From: Gorsachius magnificus
Taxonomy: Eukaryota > Chordata > Aves > Pelecaniformes > Ardeidae
Assembly: GCA_034008185.1 (NCBI GenBank)
Contig: CM067081.1
Span: 31,122,806 to 31,186,805 of the forward strand
Length of the DNA: 64,000 nucleotides
Direction of reading: 5' to 3'
A program made the translations under genes and the position numbers. A model generated the notes under the pieces. The model saw only the letters and a program-made list of their open reading frames with translations. It ran no database searches and was not told the DNA's origin. Positions 36,168 to 48,100 of the stretch are shown here, in pieces; position 1 is the first letter of the stretch; every line of letters begins with the position of its first letter.

Positions 36168-39100
36168 GGGGGGGGGAGGCAGGGCAGGGGAGACATTGAA
36201 GGAGGTCTCCAAAGTTGTAATGGGTGGAGTGGGGAAAGTAGCTCCAGCTGTTTACCCCTGTTTATTCTGAATTACAGAGCCTGAACCATCCTTAACTGTC
36301 ATTTTTAAAGAAAAAAAAGGGGGGGGGGGGGGGGGGGAAAAAAGTGCCTTTGGTCTTCTGCCTTCCCCTTGCTTCTTCCTCTTTGTTTGGAAAGCCCATC
36401 AACTGCTGCTGGTGTTTGTGTGTGCGCACAGGACGTTACATATGTACATACACTTCTATAACGCATTTTTAAATACATTGCCCAGTGAGGTTGAGTGTGG
36501 ATGTTGGAAAGGGGCAGCCAGAAGGACGGTGGTGTCCACTGCCTCCTGAAAACTTGGGGCAGCGGCTCACCCAGGGGGGACTTGGCGCCTGGCCCTAGCA
36601 GCCAGAAAAAGCAGGTGACCCCTCTTCTGCCTGCTTTCCTCCACCCCAGCAGCATCCCACCACGGCCTGCACCCGCCCTTTCGCAGCACCAGCTCCACAG
36701 CTGAGCCGACCGGATTGGAACTCGCCGTCTCCGTTGCTCGCCACGGGCAGCCTTTGCGGCCTTTCTGGGTGGTATCAAGTCTATGTGGTTAAAAGAACCA
36801 GCAGGCACGCGTCTGAGGGAAAAGCTGGACGCGTACAAGTGGGAGCTGGAGAAAAAAAAAAACCTCTTAGAGAGTATTTGGATACAAATTAACAAATTAT
36901 CAGAAATAATCAAAAGGGAGAGCAAACGTGAGGCTTGCATCGCTGTATTCAGAATACGTGCGACCTACGGGAGGGAGACATACGGCTCCATCTCTCTCCT
37001 TCCAACAGGATGTGGCAGAAATAGAACAGCCTGGAGAAAGCTGTAGGGGAGGGGAACAACTGGCCTATGCGAGCGCTTCCACAGGAAAGCGGGTAACAGA
37101 TTGGGAACCTTCCACCTCCTACAGGAGAGGACCTAAAGGGAAAGAGTACATAGTTCTGTAAAATCGGGAATGGCCGGAGGCACGTGGGCCTGGAATGCCT
37201 GCACTCGCTTACGGGGCTCTCGGTGAAGGTACTGCACAACAGTTTTAAACGCCAGTATCGCCGCCTTTGTCTGCACAACTATGTCGTGGCATTCACTGCT
37301 ACAGATCCCCTGAAAACAAATGCTACCGAGGAGATCGAAAGCCGCCGGGCAGGCTGCTGACTGGCAACGAGGAGACTAAAGCCGACTGCGAAATTGCCCC
37401 AAGCAGGGCACACAGCACCAGAACAAAAAGCAGAACTTAAAGGAAGTTGCTTCTCCTTGGAAGAGAGAACAAGAATCTCCACCCTACAATATCAAAATGA
37501 CTGGTGAGGCAATAGCAGGTCCCGTATGAAAAGTTTTAAACGCAGCCAAGTTTGCAGTAAAGCCACATGCCGCAAAAGAACCGTTCATCCCTATATATAA
37601 AAGGGATTTAAAAAAGCAGCATCGACAGTCACAGCTCAGAGTGACCTTGCTGCGCTGATGCGGAAGGCTTTAAAACAGTTTTTGCATGATGATCCACTAA
37701 GTCAAAAAAAGATAAAATTAAAAAAATGGATTGAAGGTAAAGCATGTCAGATGACCCAAAAATCATCAGTGCCAGGAAAAAGATGAATGAAAACACAGTA
37801 TTTATACCAGTCCTTCACACGCCAGCAGAGAGACTTAGCAGCGAGAGCTTGGAAGACAGATTGGGACACCAAAAAATTAAAAAAAAGAAGCCATTTCCTT
37901 GCCTCCCTACAGTCCCACTTGTAATTAACACAGTTATCATTCCTTTCTGACTGGTTCATTTTAAGGGCTCCTCTTGGATCAGTTTTGGAACCAACCTTGA
38001 CGTCTGTTTTCATTATTGACCTTGAAATTAAAAGTAGGCTGGTGGTGTCAGGAAAGATTGTGTGGTACAGGACAAACCGAGCTGCTCAAGCAGCGGGGAA
38101 GTGGAGAGGGGACAACTTTTACACACGAGAGTCACATGGCTGCGTGCACGTAGGTGCCAATATCAAGACTTTCTCCTGTAAGCCGAGAAGAGGATGAAAT
38201 AATTGATGCAGCTGTGAAAGAAGTAAATGCGATCCAAGGTTGTGTCACATGAGGAGTTATGAGCAGAGATGTATTAATGCCCTCAGATGAGGTGCTGGCG
38301 GAACCCTGTGTCGGGTAACTCCGCAGCACCAGTCACTCTCAGTTCCCAAAGAAGAATTTAAATGTGAGAACAGGAGACTGACGAGAGGGCCTGGCTTTTT
38401 CAGTCAAGTGAAGGTGGAACAGGGGAGGCCAGCAAACATCACCTTCACGTGCTGAACCTCAGCGTTAGCTAATTAAAACCCATTTCCCTTTTCACAGGGA
38501 TAAATTAAAGCAAGAAGTTAGAACAAGGCTGCTAACTGTTAGCCAGGGAAATGGGAGCAAGAGACTGGCCCACCTGAAAAACACTTTTAACCTCGTTGTT
38601 TGCAATAGCTGAGACGGGAGTCCAAGCCCCAGAGTTTCCTTCCACACCGGTGGTCCCAAGCGACTGCTCCTGCCCTGGATCTCATTTCACCCTCTGAGCA
38701 CTCCCAGCTTGTTTTTCAAAGCACTTAACGATTGCCATCTGGTCCAGGTAAGTTCTGCTCACGGCGTTTAACGCTTTTAAACTGAAACACAACAGCCAGC
38801 CCGAACAGCGCTCAGCAGCCAGGAGCAAAGCCGTAACGCAGGCGAGGGGAGGCTGCGGCCGAGGAGGGGAATGACCCGCAGGAACGGGAGAGGAGCGCGC
38901 CCTACAGGAGAGGGAAGCTCCTCCGGGGCGGGGCCGAGATCCTGTGGTCTTTTAAAGGTCTGGAACTGTGACTTGCCTCCCCCTTCAGGTCAGCCAGCCA
39001 GGTCTGACGCACTGCATCTCTAAGGCTTCAGGGAGCAATGGCTTTTATTCAGTTAGAAAAAAGTTCCTTGGAATTTCCATTTTAAATGGTCATTTTATCA

Positions 39101-42100
39101 AAACGCTCAGATTAACAACCTCAATACCAAACCCCGTACCTACTGCTACTGCTCTGACAGCTTTTCTTCACATACCTGAATGAATATTTGTCAGTATATT
39201 TTCAAACAGTCCACAGTCGAAGAGCGACATCACTGTCTCTTCATACTCTGGGGAAAGAGAGAATTTGATGTAATATTACAGGGTAAAGGTTTACCTCATG
39301 TTAATGCAGAGTCCTACATTTTGTACAAAGCAGTAATTTTATATCATACCGATTCCTTGAGGTTTTAAGATGTCCTCCTTCCTATACAGCCTATATTGAG
39401 AAAGAAGGATCCATTTGTCAATTCTACTTTTTTTTTATTTTTATTTAGTTTCATACAGAAAACAGGACAGGGGACCTACCTGTAATTCCCTTTTGGGGTC
39501 TGCACCACGTGAACAGTCCATTTAAAAATGAGCTAAATTAAGCTGTATTTCATTCCGTCCTGTCAGGACTGTACGTGTAACACCAGGGCTGACCACACCA
39601 ATTCCTCTTGACAGATCATGTGACATGTGGGGCAGCGCAATCACTGTTCAATGTTAAAAGCCAGCCCGGGCTTATGCCTCTATTTCATGACTGAGGCTTC
39701 CAATGAAACAAAATGCAAAACCACCCACAGAGGTCGCATGACCCTCAAGAGGTTTGCTTAACGGGGAAAACCTCCGAACCCCTAACATGTCTCTGACTTC
39801 ATTACTGCTTCTAGCAGCTGCTGTCACCTTACACGCAAGCTCATGAGGAAGATTTAGCCAGGTGGGACATTTCTCTTCCCATGCATGTGCTTCAGTTGCT
39901 TTGCATAAATTAGCATTCTTTATCCAAAGGTATTATTCATAGCTCTGTAAAGCTGAGAGGACTATAGGAAAGTTCGAAATTGTCTTGTTTCACCATGTTG
40001 TAGACAGAGCAACACTAGAATGGAATCCTCCAAGAACAAAGTGCTTCATGCAAGCTGATACTTAAAGCCATAAAACCCCCAAACACGCACTTAACAGTTA
40101 GCATTAAAGTTTAAGTAAACTTCCAAAGACTTAAAAAGTACTTAGTCAGGGATTTTTCCATCAAAAGAGAGTGCTGATATGAACAGATAGCCAGTCCCTC
40201 CGTGAAGCTGCAAGAACACCACAGGCTCATGATCCAAATAAAACCTTCTGGTTTTCCTCAGGGCCTCTCTCTTCTTCAGGGCCTGGGAGAAGAGGTCAGG
40301 CTGAATGAAGCTGCCTACACTCACACCAACGGCTAAAAGGTGGCTTTAGAAGTTCAGCGTTGGAAGGCCTTACTAGAGCATGCCGAGGGGGCAGCTCTTC
40401 CCCTCTGCTGATACAACTACACGAAAAAATAGAATCATAGAATCGTTTAGGTTGGAAAAGACCTTCAAGATCATCAAGTCCAACCGTTAACCTAACCCTG
40501 CCATCCCACCACTAAACCATGGCCCTAAGCACCTCGTCTGCCTGGCTTTTAAATACCTCCAGGGATGGAGACTCGACCACCTCCCTGGGCAGCCCATTCC
40601 AATGCTTGACAACACTTTTGGTGAAGAAATTTTTCCTAATGTCCAACCTAAACCTGTCCTGGCACAACTTGAGGCCATTCCCCCTTGTCCTATCGCCCGT
40701 TACCTGGGAAGAGACCAACACCCACCTCACCACAGCCTCCTTTCAGGCAGCTGTAGAGGGCGATCAGGTCTCCCCTCAGCTTCCTTTTCCCCAGGCTGAA
40801 CAACCCCAGTTCCCTCAGCCACTCCTCATCAGACTTGTGCTCCAGACCCCTCACCAGCGTTGGTGCTCTCCTCTGGACCTGTTCCAGCAACGCAATGTCT
40901 TTCTTGTAGTGAGGGGCCCAAAACTGAACACAGTATTCGAGGTGCAGCCTCACCAGTGCTGCGTACAGGGGCACGATCACTTCCCTACTCCTGCTGGCCA
41001 CACTATTCCTGATACAAGCCAGGATGCCGTTGGCCTTCTTGGCCACCTGGGCACACTGATGGCTCATATTCAGGCGGCTGTCAATCAGTACCCCCAGGTC
41101 CCTTTCCACCAGGCAGCTTTCCAGCCACTCTTCCCCAAGCCTGTAGCGCTGCATGGGGTTGTTGTGACCCAAGTGCACACTCTTCACCCGCTGTGCAGCT
41201 GCAGAAATAAGACAGGACCCGGTTATTTGGCACTGAAGAATTATCCTGAGGAAGGTGACCAGGGTCGAGTGCCTGGCATTCGGATCAGCATTTCAGCTCC
41301 AAGAGCGGAGTCCCCCATGGGTCTCCATACCTGTTTCTGAAGTGTTGTCATCCATCAATTTTTCCTGTGCCAGGTGAAGTGTGTCCAGCATTTCTTCAAA
41401 TATGTCATCCAGAAGCCCGGCTTGCTTGCATTTCCTGAGGAAGTCGATTCGGACTGTTAAAACACAAAACCACAGAGCCTTATACAAAAGTGACCCTGAC
41501 CACAGCTGCACGGGCTTCACTTGCTCGCTTCAGAAACGAAAACTTCGGTTATGTCCCCCTTCCAGTAACAAGTGCCTACGCAAATCCCTGGCTCCCTCTG
41601 CCACCCACTCAGCCCTTTTCAGCGGGAACAAAACTGCAGTCAGGCAAACGTAAGCATCGTGCTGGGTACAAAATTACATAAGGTCTAGTTTTGGCTTCAT
41701 TCATCAAAAGCAAATACCTCCACAACTCTAAATGCACCATTCCTAAAGCCTCCCGATACCCCCTGTATAGGGAAGGAGGTGATTTGTCTTGCCTTTTTTT
41801 TTTTTTTTTTTCTTCCAATCCTCATGACCACACTGGGGACTGAGCAGGCTAAAGGACAGAAAACAGTGCAAGAAGTGAAGCGGTATCAGGTTTGGTAGGA
41901 GAATTAAAGGCTACTTTTACTCTGAGGGATCCAGGCATTAAGCTCATTTATTACAGCCCATTTATACACCTACTTTGTCAGATTCGGATTGCTAGGGACA
42001 TAACTACCTATTTTTTCCTCCATCGCAGAGCAGCAGGTCACTGACAGGTTTCAGTAAGGCCAATTCAATGGGCTGTTCAAAAGGAAAGAGCTATCGGACA

Positions 42101-45100
42101 GCTCATGAAAGTCTGCCAGTCTCCATTAAAAACAATGTTACTTTTTTCTGGGGACGTTTGTGAGAAAAGAGAGTGCCATTCCACTTACACTGGATGCCCT
42201 ACAAGCATTCCAGGATTCTTTACAGGTTCCCTTGTACTCCCTTCTGTACTGCTGGGCCGCTGCTGAAGCCCCGCTCCTCACGGCGCCTCTTCTGCCATCC
42301 CGCTCCAGAGTGCCACCCGGCAGAACTGCACCCCGCTCCTTCACAGGGCGCTCAGTGCAAGGAGAAAGGGTTATGTTTTCAATTTAACCGTCCTGATATG
42401 GAGGAGGAGGGGGCTCAGGCAGAGGCAGCCCTGTTTGCTGGAGACACAGAGCTGAACGTGGCAGCCAGCACCGGCTCACATCACACCCCAGCTCTCGGCC
42501 AAAGCACAGAGGTTTGTTTGCTGCACGATGATTAAAGCCTGCACGGTCGTTCTGCACACCGGGCTTCCGCTCCCTTGCCAGAGCTCGGAGCGTCGCTTGT
42601 CTTCGGCAGAATAATACAGACACCTTTGCAGCATCGCTGCCATCAACCACCTCCGAACTCTGAACGACATAACAGATCACAGTATCTCCTAGTTGTTCTA
42701 GAAAGCGAGTCGCACCTTTATGCCTGTTTTTTCTTTTCAGTATTCGTAAACTGTTCTCTTCTGCTGTCTCTTCTGCGCTCTGTAAGAAAATCAAAGCAAG
42801 ACATTTTTACATCATACTGACATTTACTGCTTTGTTTCCATTATCTTACCTCTATATTAGCAGAAAGATAAAAAGCAGCCTGTATTTCTGTGAATACAGT
42901 CAGCTTCTCTGCACAGCTAACAATACTCCTCTCCAGACACTCCGTTTTTAAAAAGGGAAGCAAAAACTCTTTAAGAAAAGCCCAACACGCGGGACACCAC
43001 CCTCCTTAATTACTGCATTTGCAAATGGCACAGACCTTAACAAATGCCTACTGCTAACTCCCAGTGCAAATGATGTTTAGCTCCCTAGACCTGATGCAAT
43101 ACTAGAAAGGATTTGAGAGAAGAGGGGGAATATTTTTCTTTTCCTTTGGACATGACGCAGACATTCTCTGCTGTTCCATGTCAGTACCGCAAGTAATTCT
43201 TAAGCTCTGTTCACAAAACTCCACCAGTGTAAAAACGCATTGCTTACACAACGGTAAACAATTTATCCCGCAGTGATAAATGCTTGAGCCACTCAGCTTC
43301 TTATCTGCGGTGTTTGTATTGATTTCCAAGATGGTTAGCACTGGAGAGCAGCAGAAAGAGCGCATCACCATGGGTAACAGGCCAAATGAAGCTCAGTTAC
43401 ACCACCAGGATCATAAGTGGATTTACAGCTGAGAGATTCCTGGGGACAAACAACCTACCCTTATGAACGTACTACATAAAAGCTGCAAAGATCATCCACG
43501 TCCTCACACGACCTCCCTTTAATCTCAAGACCTGGGAAACGCAGAAGCTTTTTCCCAAGGAAAGCTGGGTGCTAATTCCTCTAGGAAGAAGAAATCCTGA
43601 ACCCCCTTCCCCCAACAGGCAGCGGGAGTTCCCATGCGGACTTCCGTGGAGCCAAGAGAATCACCTCAAAACTTAAAATAAGCTGTATTTACAGGTTTTC
43701 TAAAAACAGCCTCTAAAACAACTCCCCCTGCAGCCAGAGGGGTGCTCTGCTTGATAGCTCCCGGACCCCTGGGAAGGCCATCTACAGCAGCAGAGCTGGG
43801 AACTGCCTGATCTGCAAGGAAAATCTGCCACATCTGCCACGAGCACAGGCTCGCAAATGAGTAAGCGCCAGCTTAAAAGGCCAAAGGGACTCATCAAAAG
43901 CAGTTTTTCATGGAAACGGTGTCAAGCCCTAAGCACATCGGAGGGACGTAGTACTGCCAAAGAAAAGGAGCCTCCGAAGGGAAGCTCTTTCTGGTCACGT
44001 CAAGATCGCAGTCAGGTCCAGAGGTTCCCATCGCATGTGTGCCATGTTACCTGGGGGCAGCAGTGGCTCTTGCCTGAAGCAGCTCCAAATGCAGTTTTGA
44101 CAGAACAGTAAGATCAAAACAATGCAGCCGTAAAGGAAAAATTACTGCTTCCTTGAGGTAATCTCTTTCTGACTACACTGTCAAAATGCTTCACTAAAGA
44201 AGTCCTTTGCTGTAGCACATGTGGGTTCCTGTTTTAGAACTACTTAAATTCAGAATTACCATTTGTTCTGTGACAGTGGAAGATTTCAATGCGTGTCTTC
44301 TCCTCTTATTAGCTGCATCTAGGAACCAAGAAACAAGAAGTAACAAATGTGTCAAGACTCAGACTGACAATTTCACATCAAATTCTCTTTTTCCCAAAAG
44401 CTACAGAAGTGAGGCACTTTGGGTAGCAAGGCAAGAAGAGTACGTTTCAGCTTCAGCTTTGACCTGACATTTCAGTGGAATTTGCATTATTTCTATGTTA
44501 GAAAAATCACAAGCCTGAACCATTAGGAAGAAGTGCAAATCACTGGAGCAGTTAGGCTATCACTTTGCCTTTTGAATTCACTATAAAGCAAACCTGGTTT
44601 TTTAACATAAGATTGTTGATTGTGGCAGAGTGAACTTATTCTTCCCGGCAGCAGCACTGACTCTAGGTGGTAAAAACTTCAGGCAAATTTATGAAAGATG
44701 ACTGGTTTTTTTTTCCCAGTCAATTCTTGTTTATGTTAATACACCATCAAAACTAAGACTACACAAAGAATTATTTTAAGTGCCCCAAAGACGTTAGGAT
44801 TTTCATCGATATAGGGACCCTCCCAGAAAGCCTCCAGAAGCAACACAACTTGTAAGTTTGATATTATTCACGCTACAAAGTGGTTTTAGTGATGTGGTAT
44901 GAGATCTCCACAAAATCGTCTGCTTTCAACCTCTGTCCTTTCTATCAGTGTGCACCAGCCTCTCTGCAACATCGTACCTGGCAGCTGCTGAAAACAGCCA
45001 CAGCGTCACAAGTGGAGAAGGACAACTCTGGCAAGGAAAACACGGCAGGAGCAAAGCTAGAGAAGAGTGCAACCACCCACCAAAACCTGAGGGTTTTAAA

Positions 45101-48100
45101 TGCGGTGGGGTTATGTGCCCCCTTCCCATTTAACTCTACATCCTTTGGGCAGCACTTAGGTTTTTCCTGTTCGAAATAATCCTGTTAAGAGGAATGAGGA
45201 GTTAACTTTTGGTACAGGAAGGCTGTTGAAACAAGTTTGGGTTTTGGGTACTGGTGCTGTACATTTGCATTTTTTATGGCCTAAGAGGAAATCACAGCCT
45301 CTTACTTCATGCAAAAAAATGCTGGGTGACCTAATTTGGAGCAGCCTAGGAAACGCTGATGTAGGCACAAAGCGTTCCTTGCTGTCTAGCACGACATCTT
45401 TGACCTGTGGTGGGATTTTCTCAGCTCTTCCCGATGTCTGCTTTAGGGATGCCTTATAAAACAAGACGAACGCAATCTGAGGAGCAGCCCAACTCTTCCT
45501 GCTCCCCACAGCATTCTCTGCTCTTCTACGTTTGTCAGCCTTTACTGTGGGCACATCCAACATTTCCAGTTAAGCAGAGGTTGGAGCCTGTTTCCAAGTC
45601 CAAACTGCCCTCCCCTCCCTGCTGCATAGAGCTGCAAAGAGACCTCTCAGCCCCTCAGGTACCCTATCCCCTTCCAATCACCCAGCAGAGCCCTGACATT
45701 TCACCACAGGAATGTTGTCTGGACCAAGAACAAGGGGATGTTCCTCGACCCTGTTTTCTTCAAGCTACTAGGGAAAACAAGGCTGGAGAGGCAGCCCTTT
45801 TGTACCAGCTCCTGCTCCCACACAGGGCCCAGGGCAAGGGCTGAGCTACTTCACCTGAGTTGAATCCTGAAAGCCAAAACTCTACCCTGGAGCCACAGCG
45901 CTTCCATCCCAGCCTGTCTCGCTCCCACCCCAGCCTGGCTGGCTCCCCAACCTGTGCGGACCTGCAGCCACCCAGCGCAGGTGTCCCCTACCTGCCCAGA
46001 TGGGCCAGAGTACCTGCTACTTCAGCCAACTAACCACAACTGGCTATTCTGAGCACCACGCGTGCATCCGGAAGCTGCTCAGAGGCAGGAGACATTGGCT
46101 TTGGGGAACCAAGTGTCATCTGCCCAACTCTCACCGCTGCTCCCCACCTCATGGGGCACAGCTACTCTCTCAGATGGAGATGGGAGAAGCTCATTCAGGA
46201 GGCAGGGCAGCCACTGCCAGCAGAATTCGTTTACCCCCTCGTAAACAGAGGGTCTCCAAATTAAGTGCCTCTGCAAGATCTCCTCTGGGAGAAAACTCTC
46301 TTCTCAGGGAACAGGCATATACATTGTATATGCAGCACTTGAAGACACCAAGACCTTGAACCTTGTAAGATTTAAGCCTTCTTTATGAAGGAGGTGGTCT
46401 ACAGGGCTGGACCTAATGCCTTAATCTCATCTCGTACTGGAAACGAAGCAATCCTGGCCCTGTCTAGTACTTGGGCAGGAGAGCACCTAGGACCCTGACA
46501 ACCATTAGACCACAGAAATCAAATTAATGTTAAAAAGGGAGGGAATGTCAGGCCTCGGAACTATGGATAAGTAAAAAGCAAAACTACTAAGTGAAACAAG
46601 AAGCTGCATTTGGTCAGTGAACCACAGCAACATCAGGTGTTAAACGGACTGCGTGTCTGGCTAAGAAGCCCCAGCCCCTATGACTAAATGTTTAAATGAT
46701 AATCACCTAACCCAGCTCCTGAGTGACACCAGGGTGGAGCCAGACGCTGTCAAGACTGGCCAAAGTTCGCTAGACCTCAGTGGGGAGCACACCACTCAGC
46801 ATTAGCACTCAAGTTCAACTGAGCTTAACTTCAAAGCAAAGGCCAGCCTAGGACCTACTACATTTTGAGCAGGATCGTACGCATTAGGTTAAGAAAGTCA
46901 TGGCTTCGGTTGGTGAATTCAGTGAGATTCCTGACTACCTCTGAATCAGCAAGGACCAGGACTGCCGAATTAAGCTGCGTTTCTGTAGCAAAGGAAGCAA
47001 TCCTTAAACAGGGGTTGTATAACCCTTTTGTTACACTTAAAAAGCTCTTTGGGATCCTTCAGAATGAAAGGCCCTATTTAAAAAAAACCTATCGCAGTCA
47101 ATACAGGAGGTGCAAATGTGAACGTTTTAACATAACTACAGATAAAAATCCCAAGGTGACTGCTCCTGTAACAGCCCTCTCTTTGCTAATGAAGTGCAAG
47201 CTTGTGCATCGCCTTAGCGTGGCTCGCATCTCCCACGTGGATTTTACAAGCTGCTTGGGCCTACCTGCCCGCACACAGAATAATTCCATGAAGGATCAGG
47301 TCCACAGTGTTTTAAGTCAGTTTTGAGGGAGATTCAGGGAAGATCAAATATAAACATATCCTACTTCAAAAAACCACCTCAATTTTTGTGTGTACGAATG
47401 GATCTCAATCAAACCACTCCTGCAAGATTACAAATCCACCACTCAATTATAAAGGTGGAGTAACATTTATTTTGTTCAAATGAATTATTGACTGTAGGAT
47501 GCAAACTTTTAAAACAAATGAAATCAATGAAGCCATTAAAGAAACTCACCATAGTGATTGGTCCTATTGCCTGGGTCATGTTTTGGGCAGAACACTCTAA
47601 AATTTAAGTTCAATTTTAAGAAAAAGAGAAAAAGTATTAATAAATACGCAAACAGAGTTATGTGGACTGATTTTAACAGATATTTTCCCCTCTTTTCATT
47701 GAATGTAAACTGAGACACTCTTAAAAAAAAAACAATCAGGATTTTTCTTCAGCATTACCCACCTAGGAAAGCACCAGCTGTAAAGTCACATACATGCACA
47801 AGCTTGTATTTGTACTTTTAGAGCCCCAGTGGATTCTGAACACTGAAGCTGTGAATTATCGGTTCCATTACCCTGCTCTGTTTGGACTTGCTCGCTGTTC
47901 AAACCCCGAGTCAGACACATTTCATCTGGTGTGGCGCTCAAACGCTGCGGCAGAGGTACTCTTACTGAAATGCCCTATTAAAACGAGATTCGTGCTGCCA
48001 AGACGAAATACCACAGTGCTAATATTGCTTGATTGTACCCATTGCTGTTCTGCCCCCCCACCCCCGTCCTGTACCACGCAGGCCAGGGTCCAGAACACCT

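Larger units (their letters stand above)
34611..39175 (-). other. PHF11: PHF11 last intron, partly CpG-rich
   Basis: This intron contains an antisense-to-plus CR1 (34919-35544), a T25-G9 tract (36143-36176), a G19 run in a purine tract (36319-36337), and GC/CpG-enriched patches around 36500-37000 and 38820-38940. No PHF11 exon is needed here, because the flanking exons join in frame at the length expected from the mammalian protein. The long open frame at 36305-36940 (-) is low-complexity. Confidence 0.55.

Noticed and set aside
36305..36940. 211-codon open frame on the minus strand
   Set aside because: It runs through the purine/G19 tract (poly-Pro and poly-Phe stretches) and unrelated intronic DNA, with no domain or splice logic. 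The PHF11 exons join correctly without it.
36783..37046. Plus-strand frame with a coiled-coil-like stretch ([12 protein letters not shown])
   Set aside because: The Lys/Glu-rich look comes from an A-rich tract. No homology is recognised, there is no promoter or partner exon, and it ends in low-complexity sequence.
40519..41340. 273-codon plus-strand open frame
   Set aside because: It is the antisense reading of a CR1 element, which is GC-rich and often open in several frames.
42716..42794. Reading the PHF11 linker exon from the stronger upstream acceptor (42779)
   Set aside because: It shifts the frame and reaches a stop, while the acceptor 7 nt downstream keeps frame and gives a basic linker like the mammalian one.
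45407..46359. Two plus-strand open frames of 145 and 119 codons
   Set aside because: They are intronic, Ser/Pro-rich, without domain or conserved look, and consistent with chance in GC-moderate DNA.
46865..47326. 153-codon plus-strand open frame
   Set aside because: It lies in a PHF11 intron over a probable old LINE fragment, with no recognised domain or splice sites. It is kept only as a repeat observation.
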